A stretch of DNA of 64,000 bases from an uncultured Desulfobacterales bacterium (GCA_938048455.1 CALIUY010000016.1:140796-204795), one strand, 5' to 3'. Counted from the first letter of the stretch, positions 56,901 to 64,000 are shown. Notes: generated from the sequence alone by a model not told the origin. Numbers and translations are program-made.

Positions 56901-58221
56901 AAAGGGCGCAGAGCGCCGTGCGCAGACGCGCCCAACGGTGGGAGGTGGCCGCGAGCCGGGGGTTGTCGTGGGTCTCGGCGAAATGGACCAGCAGCCCCTC
57001 CTGCGAGGCGATTTCGATCGCTTCGGAGAGGTAGGGTTCGATTTGGCTGCGATCGTAATTCTGAAACAACTCCGAGTAGGCCCAGTTGAGGTTGGCGGTG
57101 TCGAGGAGGCTGCGGGTGACGGAGATCTTGCCGCCGAGCCCTTCCAGCAGAAAGATCGTGTCCGGAAACTCCTCCCGCACCCGGGCGACGATGTAGCGCC
57201 AGGCCTCGTGCGGGATCATGTACCCGGCGTCGCAGCGGAAGCCGTCCACGCCGCGGCGGCACCAGGTGAGGAAGACGCCGGCCATGAAACGCCACAGCTC
57301 GGGATGACGGTAGTCGAGCTTGGTCAGGTCCTCCCACTGCACCCCCCAGGCTCCGGGAACCTCGATCCGGCCCTCCTCGGTGCGGCAGAGCCATTCGGGG
57401 TGCTCGTTGTGCAGATTCGCGGCCCAGCCGGTGTGGTTGATGGCGATGTCGAGAAACAGCCGCCCGTTGCGGCGATGCACGGCGTCCACCAGCTCGATGA
57501 ACTGCTCGGTCGGCGTGGCGCGGGGATCGAAGACCGCGAGCGCCGGGTCGACGCTGCGGAAGCTCAGCGCCGCATAGGGGCTGCCGAAGCGGCCCATGCG
57601 GCCGTAGGTCGTCGGCGTGGGGTGGATCGGCAGCAGGAGAACGATCCGGCAGCCGAGAACTCCCAGAATGAAGTCGAGCTCGGCGATCAGGTCCCGAAAC
57701 GTGCCCGAGGGCGGAATGACGGTGAAGTGCAAGGCGTCGAGCCGCTGAATGCAGGCTTCCTCCTCGGGCGGCGGCACCCGGCGGGCGCTTTTGTTGGGCC
57801 CGAATTGGCGGACGAAAGCGTTGTAGACGATGTTCGCCGCGCAGGAGTCGGCGGCGTCCACGTTCAGCACCGCGTTCGGCCCCGGCGGCCAGACGGGTCC
57901 GGCGGCTCCTTCCTCCAGAAAGAAGCACTTGGCCTCGAAATGGCCCGGCTCGCAGAGGGCGATGTCCACCCCGAAGCCGTTTTCCTCCAACGGGTGCATG
58001 GGGATGTCGAACCAGTCGCGGCCGAGCGGCGTCTGGCGGAGGTGCACACGGCGCACGATTTCCCGTCGGGCGAGCGCGGCGTGGCCGAGGTTGGTGCGCA
58101 GCCAGGCCGAACCTCTCAGTGCGGGCGGGACGCGCAGACGGAAACGGATCACGTCTCCGCAGAAATGCACCCGGTGTTCCCCGGGGGGCGGCTCCTGGAT
58201 CAGATCGGCGCGGTGCTGCAT
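53926..58221 (-). CDS. Bifunctional-type glycogen debranching enzyme (GH13 + amylo-1,6-glucosidase GH133)
   Basis: ATG 58221, preceded by GGTGAG, is preferred to the track's TTG 58242; 1431 aa. The N-terminal half is a GH13 barrel with FRSVDPALAVFD, LFLDIAINHTGWAANLHNEH, GVDGFRCDAGYMIPHEAWRY (nucleophile Asp, ~335), FPDTIFLLEGLGGKIS (Glu) and FAETHDNPRLAATSHRWARL (Asp). The C-terminal ~450 residues are the amylo-alpha-1,6-glucosidase fold: VIAGYPWFLDWGRDALIFCR (~1060), GTLPNMIRGADTSNRDTSDA and YHNGTAWTWLFPAYAEAW. The layout matches eukaryote-like GDE, in which the first domain transfers maltotriose and the second cleaves the stub. Joining both activities in one chain is inferred from the two intact domains. 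Confidence 0.88.
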   Translation of the reverse strand: MQHRADLIQEPPPGEHRVHFCGDVIRFRLRVPPALRGSAWLRTNLGHAALARREIVRRVHLRQTPLGRDWFDIPMHPLEENGFGVDIALCEPGHFEAKCFFLEEGAAGPVWPPGPNAVLNVDAADSCAANIVYNAFVRQFGPNKSARRVPPPEEEACIQRLDALHFTVIPPSGTFRDLIAELDFILGVLGCRIVLLLPIHPTPTTYGRMGRFGSPYAALSFRSVDPALAVFDPRATPTEQFIELVDAVHRRNGRLFLDIAINHTGWAANLHNEHPEWLCRTEEGRIEVPGAWGVQWEDLTKLDYRHPELWRFMAGVFLTWCRRGVDGFRCDAGYMIPHEAWRYIVARVREEFPDTIFLLEGLGGKISVTRSLLDTANLNWAYSELFQNYDRSQIEPYLSEAIEIASQEGLLVHFAETHDNPRLAATSHRWARLRTALCALSSFAGSFGFANGVEWYAAEKIDVHDAVPLNWGSPVNQVDWIARLSRILKEHPAMHAGAEVRWVERGGGNHLALLRRDPVQGKRLLVLANLDAARPGAAYWDPREPGLDLRRGVDLLTGETVEAFAAGDLLGCALEAGQVRCLSPDPADLEALQRERRDLFVLPGRIERQRLRAKALEVLSRGERGIDVTGIDPEQAAVALQADPAGFLAQQGWGHRLTRWLWPRDLRREVMLPPGHFLLVIAREPFRLRVTDRSRTLRAETSIATVEGTHFCLLSPLPAPRRPKTIGLDLRVHEPGATRHAAADLLLLPSPEAAFVRRRFSRAELLETPRRILATNGRGAMARTAVAWGRLESRYDGLLAANPDPVRPVDRWMLFARCRAWILYQGFSRELNLDCLQAFSTDSGKSGFCWRFRVPCGQGEHVRLSLRLQMPPGRNGVHLVFHRHRTERAEGRLADDVPVRLILRPDIESRSVHEPTKAYTGPEHRFRAAVFPRTDGFRFAPDPAAGLNVAVSSGRFVLEPQWEYMVHRAADAERGEDPHSDLFSPGYFETPLAGGDRVTLFAEAGALPEEPALLAAAEAEPCPGSLFREDPPVHPLAVLQEALEHYLVERDGLKTVIAGYPWFLDWGRDALIFCRGLIAAGRLSEARSVLHLFGRFEDRGTLPNMIRGADTSNRDTSDAPLWFAVCCAELAEAEGGLEALEVDCGGRRLREIVASIVRGLQRGTPNGVRMDPDSALLFSPTHFTWMDTQHPAASPREGYPIEIQALWHAALRLMARLDSPAAAEWEDLARRVRRALVERFWRPGEGFFADCLHGGSGTPAANARPDDHLRPNQLLALTLGAVEDPAIARAVLAACEELLVPGGIRSLADRPVTHPLPIEWQGRLLNDPWRPYRGTYRGDEDTQRKPAYHNGTAWTWLFPAYAEAWAGVYGEPGRKTALAWLTSSLALLESGCLGHLPEILDGDRPHTPRGCDAQAWGASEWVRVWLKLGGR

Positions 58222-58402
58222 CGGCTCACCGGTGGAATTCAAGGATCGATGAAAAGAAGTATACCCCAGATCGCCCGAGGGACAAAACCAGGGGGGAGGC
58301 GGCGATCTTCAGGCTTGCAAAAAAACCAAAGGACGCTAAGCTCAGCGGAGCGGAGCCGGAAAGGCGAAAGGCCCGGAAGAACCAAGGCGAAAAGGAGGCC
58401 CT

Positions 58403-58837
58403 GTGGGTCGACGCGTGCTGGGGTGGCTGCTGTTGATTCTCTGGGCTGCCGGAGAATTCGCAATCTCGGCCTCCGCCCAGACGTCGCGGCCGGCGACGAC
58501 GCCCGGCTCGACCCGCCTCAACCTGGTCCAGGGGGTCGTCTGCGAAGAAATCCGCGACGGCGTTCCCGCAAACAGCGCGGTCGCCTTTTCGGTGTCCACG
58601 GCCAAGATCTATTGTTTCACGACCTTCGACGCCGTCGCCGAGGACACCTTCGTCTTCCACCAGTGGTTTTTCCGCGACCGCCCGAGTTCCCGCATCCGGC
58701 TTTCGGTGAAGGCCCCCCGCTGGAGCACGTTCAGCAGCATCCAGCTTCGCGAGGCCGATCGCGGTCCATGGCGGGTCGAGATCCAGGACGCCTCCGGCCG
58801 CGTCCTGAAGACCCTGCGCTTCAGCGTCACGGATTGA
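58403..58837 (+). CDS. DUF2914 domain protein, exported
   Basis: 144 aa with GTG start right behind AAAGGAGG. A signal peptide (VLGWLLLILWAAGEFAISAS) is followed by the DUF2914 domain: LNLVQGVVCEEIRDGVPANS, YCFTTFDAVAEDTFVFHQWF, RLSVKAPRWSTFSSIQLREA and WRVEIQDASGRVLKTLRFSV. The family occurs in periplasmic proteins of Gram-negative bacteria; its ligand is unknown. Seven nt separate it from the CdaA-YbbR gene, so both are probably expressed together. It is divergent from the glycogen operon across 181 bp. Confidence 0.82.
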   Translation: MGRRVLGWLLLILWAAGEFAISASAQTSRPATTPGSTRLNLVQGVVCEEIRDGVPANSAVAFSVSTAKIYCFTTFDAVAEDTFVFHQWFFRDRPSSRIRLSVKAPRWSTFSSIQLREADRGPWRVEIQDASGRVLKTLRFSVTD

Positions 58838-58844
58838 AGGTCCG

Positions 58845-60278
58845 ATGGTCGAGACGATTTCCTTGCTCGGAACACTCCGCTGGCAGGACCTGGTCGACAT
58901 CGGCCTGAACAGCTACATCCTTTTCCGCTTCTATGTGCTCTTCCGGGGCACCTACGTCTTCCGGGTCCTGATCGGACTCACGATGCTCTGGTTTTTCCAG
59001 CAGATCGCGGCCTATCTCGGGCTGATCGTGACGAGCTGGGTGATCCAGGGCATCGTGGCGGTCGCCGCGCTGATCATCGTCGTCGTTTTCCGCAACGAGA
59101 TCCGCAATGTCCTCCAGGCCCGCAACCTCAAGTCGATCTTCTGGGGCGTTCCCCCGAAGAGCCGGGTCGCCCCAGTGGAAATCCTGGCCGAAAGCGTCTT
59201 CGAGCTCGCCCGCCGCCGGCACGGAGCCCTGATCGTCATCCCCGGGGAAGAGGACATCCGCGAACTGCTTCAGGGGGGGATCGCCTGGAGCGGCGAGATT
59301 TCGCGCGAAATGATCCTCAGCATTTTCTACCCCGGGAACCCCGTCCACGACGGCGCCGCCCTGGTCGAAGGCGAGCGCGTCTCGCGCGTGAGCGCCATTC
59401 TGCCGCTCTCCCGCCGCGAAGATTTGCCCTCGCATTTCGGGACCCGGCACCGCGCCGCCCTGGGGTTGACGGAGGCGAGCGACGCCGTGGTGATCGTGGT
59501 TTCCGAGGAACGCGGCGAGGTCAGCCTCGCCCAAGGGCCGAGGCTGCAGCGCATCCCCGATGCCGAAACCCTGATCGCCAGGCTCGAGGATCATTTCGGC
59601 GTCTCCGAGGCTCACGGCCCGGAGGCTCGCCGCGAGCGCATCGAGGTCACCACCGCCGCGTTGGTCTCGCTGCTCTTCATCACCGGCTTCTGGTACAGCA
59701 TCTCGCGCGGCCTGGAGACGCTCGTCTCCTTCGATGTTCCCGTCGAGTACCAGAACCGCAACCCGGGGCTGGAGATCGTCCAGGCTTCGGTCAACGCCGT
59801 ACGCGTGACCCTCTCCGGCTCCGGGACGCTCGTCAAATCCACGCGCCCGGACCAGGTGCGGGTGCGGGTGGATTTGAGTGCCTCCAGCGCCGGAGAAAAC
59901 ACGATCCCCATCACCGCCGGCAACGTGAGCCTGCCACCGGGCTTGAAGGTGAAAGACGTCTCCCCGCAGAGCATTCTCGTGGAGATGGACCTCACGGTGC
60001 GGAAGGAATTCCCCGTGCAAGTCGACTGGACGGGCCGTCTGCCGGAGAACATGATTCTCGCCGAGGCGGCCGTGGATCCGCCGCGGGTCGAGCTGGTGGG
60101 CAGCCGGCGGATTCTGGAGACGATGCAGACGATCTACACCGAAAAGGTGTCCCTCGAGCGGTTGCGCGAAGCCGGGGCGCTGGAGGCGCCGCTGTCGATC
60201 CAGCCCGCCTCGCTCAAGCTTGCGCCGGGCGCGCCGGAAAAGGTGGTGATCCGCTACCAGACGCGCCGCCGCGAGTGA
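58845..60278 (+). CDS. cdaA: Diadenylate cyclase CdaA fused to YbbR domains
   Basis: Predicted to make the second messenger c-di-AMP at the inner membrane. It is 477 aa. Three helices (~12-90) resemble CdaA (LVDIGLNSYILFRFYVLFRG, IVAVAALIIVVVF). The DisA_N catalytic domain (~110-235) has NPVHDGAALVEGERVSRVSA (DGA motif) and FGTRHRAALGLTEASDAVVI (RHR motif), both intact. After a fourth helix (VSLLFITGFWYSISRGLE, ~273-290) come two YbbR-type beta domains, FDVPVEYQNRNPGLEIVQAS and FPVQVDWTGRLPENMILAEA, expected outside the membrane. In Firmicutes CdaA and its regulator YbbR/CdaR are separate adjacent genes. No frameshift signal is seen at the junction. Confidence 0.9.
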   Translation: MVETISLLGTLRWQDLVDIGLNSYILFRFYVLFRGTYVFRVLIGLTMLWFFQQIAAYLGLIVTSWVIQGIVAVAALIIVVVFRNEIRNVLQARNLKSIFWGVPPKSRVAPVEILAESVFELARRRHGALIVIPGEEDIRELLQGGIAWSGEISREMILSIFYPGNPVHDGAALVEGERVSRVSAILPLSRREDLPSHFGTRHRAALGLTEASDAVVIVVSEERGEVSLAQGPRLQRIPDAETLIARLEDHFGVSEAHGPEARRERIEVTTAALVSLLFITGFWYSISRGLETLVSFDVPVEYQNRNPGLEIVQASVNAVRVTLSGSGTLVKSTRPDQVRVRVDLSASSAGENTIPITAGNVSLPPGLKVKDVSPQSILVEMDLTVRKEFPVQVDWTGRLPENMILAEAAVDPPRVELVGSRRILETMQTIYTEKVSLERLREAGALEAPLSIQPASLKLAPGAPEKVVIRYQTRRRE

Positions 60279-60294
60279 CGGCGGCAAGCCGCCG
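60279..60294. terminator. GC-rich hairpin between convergent cdaA and UDP-glucose pyrophosphorylase genes
   Basis: CGGCGGC-AA-GCCGCCG is a perfect 7-bp inverted repeat that fills the 18-bp gap between the two stops. The loop of two bases is tight and no T-run follows on either strand, so it is only a candidate bidirectional terminator. Confidence 0.4.
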
Positions 60295-60296
60295 GT

Positions 60297-61703
60297 CTAC
60301 AATTCGAGTTCGCCCTCGAGGAGGCTTCCGGCGGGAATCACGGCCTGCCGGTCGGAACGGTTCCGGATGATGACCGTTCCCCGGAGGCGCACCCCGGCTT
60401 CGAAACGCACGTCCCCCTCGACCGTGAGCGCATCGCATTCGACGAGCGAGGGCGGCCCCTGGCGGAAACGCTCCGCGAACCGCTCGTACTTTCCGTAGTA
60501 GCGCGGATCGAGGCGGATGCGGATGACCTCGTCGCGGCCGGATGCCGCGCGCGCGGGGTTCAAAACGAAGCCCCGTTCGCGGAAGTACACGAAACAATCC
60601 GAGGCCGCGGCCAGAAGGTCGTTGCAGGTTTTCACGGGAAGAAAACGCGCGCGCGCCACGCGCACGGCGGCCGCCCCCTCGAAAACCGAAATCGCCGCCC
60701 CCATCGCGGTCTCGATCTGATAGACGGGCGGGCTCGTCTCGTCGCGGGGATCGAGGGTCTTGGGATTGACGATCATCGGCAGGTCGATTCCGCCTTCCCG
60801 ACGGATGGCCTCCCGCAGGGCGTCGAGTCGGATCCAGACGTTGTTGGTGTTGAAATAGCGGTAACGCCGGATATCCTGGAAAGCGGAAAGCTCCTCTTTC
60901 GGGCATTGTGCCGCCTCGCGCAGGATCAGCCGGCCGTCCTCCCGCCGCCGGGCGAGATGCCCGCCTTTCACGTCGGCCGGCGTCTTTTCGGCGACCTCCA
61001 TGAGAAACGGCAGTTGGCGGGAAGCGAAGTAGCCCAGAATTTCGGGATTCATCCCCGCGCCCAGGTTGTCCACATTGCGGATGAGGGCGTAGCGGATCCC
61101 TTCGTCGAGCAGCCGATCGAGCGTGCCCGAGGCGAAGAGCGCGGCGTAGACATCGCCGTGGCCCGGAGGGTTCCACTCGAGCTCGGGATCGGCCGGCCAG
61201 ACCGCGGGCCGCAGGTCGGCCTGCAACACCTTGGGGAAACGATGCTGCAGGAAGCAGAGCGGCCTCGGCTCGGGGGCGAGGCGGGATAGAGCGGCGGCCG
61301 TTTCCGCCGCGGTGTTGAAGCTGTTCATCAGTGCGAGCCGGCTTCCGTCGGCCCGCGCACGCTCGAGCACGATCGCCAGAAAGGTGAGTCCCGGCCGCAC
61401 CGGCAGGAGCGATTTGGGGCCTTTCAGCCCCATCGAGGTCCCCAGCCCCCCGTTCAGCACGATCTGCACCGAGCGAGAGAGCGACTCGCGGCCGACGGGG
61501 GCGAATTCGGCGAGAGAGGAGTCGTCGGGGAATTCGCCGGGTGCCACGGGCAGGATGTCCGCATCGCGGATGAGCCCGGTTTCCCCCCCGACCAGGCGGC
61601 GGTAAAGGCGCGCGAAGGTTTCGATCACGAAGAGGGCGAGGCCCTCTCGGGCCATCTTGGCCGTGAATTCCGCGAGGTGGGTCGGTTCGTCCGCCGGCGT
61701 CAT
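60297..61703 (-). CDS. UTP-glucose-1-phosphate uridylyltransferase, eukaryotic-type (UDPGP)
   Basis: Forms UDP-glucose from UTP and glucose-1-phosphate. The track shows a 730-aa ORF whose first ~260 residues are a shadow of ilvE. ATG 61703 behind GAGGAG gives 468 aa. Motifs of the eukaryotic family are clear: VQIVLNGGLGTSMGLKGPKS (nucleotide loop), LALMNSFNTAAETAAALSRL, NPPGHGDVYAALFASGTLDR, ALIRNVDNLGAGMNPEILGY and YRYFNTNNVWIRLDALREAI. The end (VRLRGTVIIRNRSDRQAVIP) has a left-handed beta-helix look. It is unlike bacterial GalU. Its product could feed the GH17-GT2 glucan synthase or the glycogen enzymes. Confidence 0.9.
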   Translation of the reverse strand: MTPADEPTHLAEFTAKMAREGLALFVIETFARLYRRLVGGETGLIRDADILPVAPGEFPDDSSLAEFAPVGRESLSRSVQIVLNGGLGTSMGLKGPKSLLPVRPGLTFLAIVLERARADGSRLALMNSFNTAAETAAALSRLAPEPRPLCFLQHRFPKVLQADLRPAVWPADPELEWNPPGHGDVYAALFASGTLDRLLDEGIRYALIRNVDNLGAGMNPEILGYFASRQLPFLMEVAEKTPADVKGGHLARRREDGRLILREAAQCPKEELSAFQDIRRYRYFNTNNVWIRLDALREAIRREGGIDLPMIVNPKTLDPRDETSPPVYQIETAMGAAISVFEGAAAVRVARARFLPVKTCNDLLAAASDCFVYFRERGFVLNPARAASGRDEVIRIRLDPRYYGKYERFAERFRQGPPSLVECDALTVEGDVRFEAGVRLRGTVIIRNRSDRQAVIPAGSLLEGELEL

Positions 61704-61723
61704 CCTGCTCCTCTCCCTCGGGG

Positions 61724-62788
61724 TCAGTCGATCGGCACCACCCAGCCCGGCGGCCCTTCGGCCCGGCCGTATTGGATGTCGGTGATCGCCTGGTAGAAAC
61801 GCCGGGCGAGCGGCCCCACGCCGCCGTCGCCCACGGTGATCGCCCGCTCGCCGTAAGCGATCCTGCCGACGGGGGAGATCACCGCCGCGGTACCCGATCC
61901 GAACGCCTCGCGCAACCTCCCGTTGTCGGCGGCGGCGAGGATCTCCTCGATCGCGATGCGGCGTTCCACCATCTTGAGCCCCCAGCGGCGGCCGAGCTGC
62001 AGTACGGAGTCGCGGGTGATGCCGGGCAAGATGCTCCCCTGGAGCGCCGGGGTGACCACCTCGTCGTCGAGGACGAAGAAGATGTTCATCGAGCCCACTT
62101 CTTCGATCCAGCGCCGCTCCAGCCCGTCCAGCCAGAGCACCTGGGTGAAACCGGCTTGGTGGGCCTTGTGGCCGGCGAGCAGGCTGGCGGCGTAATTTCC
62201 CGGCGTCTTGGCCTCTCCGGTTCCGCCGGGGACGGCGCGGACGTGTTCCTTCTCGACCAGGATCTTCACCGGGTTGAACCCCTCGGCGTAGTAGGCGCCT
62301 ACGGGAGAGAGGATGATGAAAAAGCGATAGGTGTGGGAGGAGCGCACGCCGAGAAAGGGGTCGGTGGCGATGATCGTCGGCCGGATGTAGAGCGAGGTCT
62401 CCGGCGCGTGCGGCACCCAGTCCCGCTCCAGGCGCAGAAGCTCCTTGAGCGCTTCGAGGACGAGGGCCTCGTCGATCCGCGGGATGCACAGGATGTCGTT
62501 GGAACGGTTGAGCCGCCGGAAGTTCTCCTGCGGCCGGAAAAGCTGGATGGCCCCCGCCGCCGTGCGATAGGCCTTGAGCCCTTCGAAGACGGCCTGTCCG
62601 TAATGCAGAACCATGGTCGCCGGATCGAGGACGAGGGGCCCGTAGGGTTCGATGCGCGGGTGGTGCCAGCCGCGCTCGGGCGAGTAATCCATGTTGAACA
62701 TGTGGTCGGTGAAATGGATGCCGAATCCGAGCCGGGATTCGTCGACCTTGGGCTTGGGCGATGCCGTTTTGCGGATGGTAAGCGCCAT
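61724..62788 (-). CDS. ilvE: Branched-chain amino acid aminotransferase
   Basis: Transaminates Leu, Ile and Val with 2-oxoglutarate. It is 354 aa, PLP fold type IV, of the longer BCAT class. ATG follows GGAGGAGGTC, an excellent ribosome site. LHYGQAVFEGLKAYRTAAGA, FRPQENFRRLNRSNDILCIP and LYIRPTIIATDPFLG open the fold. The Schiff-base Lys is in GTGEAKTPGNYAASLLAGHK (~192). VLWLDGLERRWIEEVGSMNI and LREAFGSGTAAVISPVGRIA complete the active site. It is followed after 20 nt by the uridylyltransferase gene. Confidence 0.94.
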   Translation of the reverse strand: MALTIRKTASPKPKVDESRLGFGIHFTDHMFNMDYSPERGWHHPRIEPYGPLVLDPATMVLHYGQAVFEGLKAYRTAAGAIQLFRPQENFRRLNRSNDILCIPRIDEALVLEALKELLRLERDWVPHAPETSLYIRPTIIATDPFLGVRSSHTYRFFIILSPVGAYYAEGFNPVKILVEKEHVRAVPGGTGEAKTPGNYAASLLAGHKAHQAGFTQVLWLDGLERRWIEEVGSMNIFFVLDDEVVTPALQGSILPGITRDSVLQLGRRWGLKMVERRIAIEEILAAADNGRLREAFGSGTAAVISPVGRIAYGERAITVGDGGVGPLARRFYQAITDIQYGRAEGPPGWVVPID

Positions 62789-62918
62789 GACCTCCTCCTC
62801 GAACAGCGGCTGCGGGAAAGGTGCGGAAAGGGAGACTGCGCCGCGGGCCGTGGTAGTCGCGGATCCTGAGCCCGCTTTAGCGCGAAATTCGCTCGGGGAT
62901 CAAGCCGAAAAACTTCCG

Positions 62919-62946
62919 TTGACGCAGAAAGGGCTCAGGGGATAAG
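62919..62946 (+). promoter_or_regulatory. Possible promoter of the second YkgJ-type gene
   Basis: TTGACG (62919-62924) and GATAAG (62941-62946) are 16 bp apart, ~75 nt before the gene start, in the 230-bp divergent gap with ilvE. No other signal is seen in that gap. Confidence 0.28.
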
Positions 62947-63018
62947 AGGAGGGTCCGGGAAGCCCGCCGGGGGCTCCGTACCGCGAAAACCGTACCTCCC
63001 CTTTTCCGAAGGACCGTC

Positions 63019-63783
63019 ATGAAACCGCCCACCGCGAGCATCATCGAGCCCCGTCGGCTCAACCCCGACAGCCGCTTCCGTTTCCGCTGCGGCAAAGACC
63101 TGCCCTGCTTCACGCAGTGCTGCCGCGGGATCCACATCATCCTGACGCCGTTCGACATCCTGCGCCTCAAAAGGCGTCTGGGCCTCCCCTCGACCGAGTT
63201 CCTCGCCCTCTACACCGAGCCGCAACTGCTCGAGAAAACCGACATCCCGGTGGTGACGTTGCGCGGGCTGCAGCAGGAGGGGGCGGGGGAACCGGCGTGC
63301 CCCTTCGTGCGGCCCGAAGGCTGCCTGGTGTATGAAGACCGCCCGGCCTCCTGCCGCTACTACCCCGTCGGCACGGCGACGCTGGCCTGGAAGGGCGATC
63401 CCGACGGGGATGCGTTTTATTTTCTCGTGCGCGAGGCGCACTGCCGGGGGCTGGCCGAAGATCGGGAATGGACGGTGCTCGAATGGCGAAACGACCAGGG
63501 GGTCGACGAGCACGACCGGGTGAACGCCCCTTGGACCGAACTCATCCTGCGCAAGCGCTCCTTTCCGGGCGCCTTGCACTGGACCGAAAAGGCGAAGGAG
63601 CTGTTTTTTCTAGTGAGCTATGACCTCGACCGCTTCCGCCGTTTCGTCTTCGAAAGCTCGTTCCTGCGCCGCTATCCCGTCGCGGCGGAGGAGACGGAGC
63701 GGCTGAAGACGGACGAGGCGGCGCTCCTGCACTTCGGGCTGCGCTGGCTGAAGGACGTTCTCTTTCGGCCGCCCGCTCAGTAG
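63019..63783 (+). CDS. YkgJ-family cysteine-cluster protein, longer type
   Basis: 254 aa. The cluster is FRCGKDLPCFTQCCRGIHII (Cx5Cx3CC, ~24-35), then EPACPFVRPEGCLVYEDRPA and SCRYYPVGTATLAWK, the same UPF0153 pattern as the 17.9-kb gene but with different spacing. REAHCRGLAEDREWTVLEW adds another Cys. The C-terminal ~70 residues are helical. AAGGA precedes ATG. Some relatives are annotated as possible Fe-S oxidoreductases, but no activity is established. It overlaps the convergent dapA-like gene by 7 nt. Confidence 0.8.
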   Translation: MKPPTASIIEPRRLNPDSRFRFRCGKDLPCFTQCCRGIHIILTPFDILRLKRRLGLPSTEFLALYTEPQLLEKTDIPVVTLRGLQQEGAGEPACPFVRPEGCLVYEDRPASCRYYPVGTATLAWKGDPDGDAFYFLVREAHCRGLAEDREWTVLEWRNDQGVDEHDRVNAPWTELILRKRSFPGALHWTEKAKELFFLVSYDLDRFRRFVFESSFLRRYPVAAEETERLKTDEAALLHFGLRWLKDVLFRPPAQ

Positions 63784-64000
63784 CCCTCGTAACAAAGCCC
63801 TTGCCGGTAAGCCGGGTTTTCCAGCCGCTCGGCGGGGTCGACCCCGAAGAAATCGGCGATGGGCGCAAGGATCTCGGGTGCGTTCGCGAGCACGTGGCGG
63901 GCGGCCGAGAGCACTCGCTCGAGCCCCTGGGCGGTCATCTTGCCGAGCGGCGGGCGACAGCCGCCCGCGGGCATGCCCAGAAGGGCCATCAGGGTCTTGA
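63777..64000 (-). CDS. dapA: 4-hydroxy-tetrahydrodipicolinate synthase-family protein, C-terminal end only
   Basis: Only ~75 residues of the 3' end lie in the window; the start is beyond it. KTLMALLGMPAGGCRPPLGK matches the conserved C-terminal helix of DapA-type aldolases (K.AL..LG.P.G..R.PL), and the tail AADFFGV-like APIADFFGVDPAERLENPAY follows. The catalytic Lys and Tyr lie outside. It may be true DapA (lysine/diaminopimelate synthesis) or a related aldolase such as NanA or KdgD. Confidence 0.65.
   Translation of the reverse strand, partial: KTLMALLGMPAGGCRPPLGKMTAQGLERVLSAARHVLANAPEILAPIADFFGVDPAERLENPAYRQGLCYEGY

Noticed and set aside
54004-58908. 1634-aa plus-strand ORF antisense to the debranching gene
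   Set aside because: It is a GC-rich shadow frame; its protein is low-complexity Gly/Arg/Glu/Val without motifs, while the opposite strand has clear catalytic motifs.
60297-62489. 730-aa ORF suggesting a fusion to the uridylyltransferase
   Set aside because: The N-terminal part is an out-of-frame reading of ilvE. ATG 61703 has its own GAGGAG site.

Overview
The window is about 64 kb of GC-rich chromosomal DNA, densely coding and free of visible transposons, prophage, CRISPR arrays, tRNA or rRNA genes. Gene content points to a Gram-negative bacterium, most likely of the Desulfobacterota / former Deltaproteobacteria (inference from gene combinations, not from a marker tree). The clues are a radical-SAM/DUF2344 protein paired with RNase G, a PHP-UvrD fusion helicase, a CdaA-type diadenylate cyclase, a type IV pilus minor-pilin/PilY1 operon behind a sigma-54 promoter, and a YidC with a long periplasmic part.

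Layout. 1-1.4 kb: 5' part of a class A penicillin-binding protein (minus). 1.5-5.6 kb: hisI-hisG-aminotransferase-engB-era (plus). 5.5-7.2 kb: methyltransferase and PP-loop ATPase (minus). 7.3-9.9 kb: GH17-GT2 glucan synthase of NdvB type (minus). 10.3-16.2 kb: minor pilins FimT/PilV/PilW/PilX and PilY1. 16.3-17.5 kb: RimK-like ATP-grasp and HNH nuclease. 17.5-18.6 kb: unknown gene plus a YkgJ-type cysteine-cluster protein. 18.6 kb: two perfect parS sites. 18.7-22.6 kb: rpmH-rnpA-yidD-yidC-mnmE (minus; rpmH is too short for the ORF track). 22.7-26.7 kb: radical SAM protein and RNase G (minus). 26.8-32.6 kb: HtrA protease, saccharopine-dehydrogenase-like enzyme and a polar amino acid ABC transporter (plus). 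32.6-33.6 kb: alanine/ornithine-racemase-like enzyme (minus). 33.6-35.8 kb: RluA-type pseudouridine synthase, small HTH protein and an Fe-S protein. 35.8-37.4 kb: transglutaminase-like protein, putative outer-membrane barrel and cupin (minus). 37.6 kb: nadE. 38.5-43.5 kb: gyrB, dnaN and an RdgC-like protein in two ORFs (minus). 43.5-47.6 kb: PHP-UvrD helicase and lytic transglycosylase (plus). 47.6-58.2 kb: glycogen operon (debranching enzyme, glgP, glgA, glgB; minus). 58.4-60.3 kb: DUF2914 protein and a CdaA-YbbR fusion (plus). 60.3-62.8 kb: eukaryotic-type UDP-glucose pyrophosphorylase and ilvE (minus). 63.0-63.8 kb: second YkgJ-type protein. The window ends in the 3' end of a dapA-like gene.

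How it fits together. rpmH-rnpA-yidD-yidC-mnmE, dnaN, gyrB and two parS sites all belong to the replication-origin neighbourhood of many bacteria, so the window is probably origin-proximal. The usual order is broken up, however: dnaA, recF and parAB are absent, dnaN abuts gyrB directly, and an RdgC-like protein and a PHP-UvrD helicase lie beside them. The glycogen operon supplies synthesis (glgA, glgB) and breakdown (glgP, debranching enzyme) but no glgC. The nearby UDP-glucose pyrophosphorylase could feed glycan synthesis, including the GH17-GT2 glucan synthase, with UDP-glucose. Most items are housekeeping. The ones most worth following up are the parS pair, the recF-less dnaN-gyrB locus with split RdgC, the PHP-UvrD fusion, the CdaA-YbbR fusion and several two-gene units of unknown purpose. 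No clearly new defence or biosynthetic system is visible.
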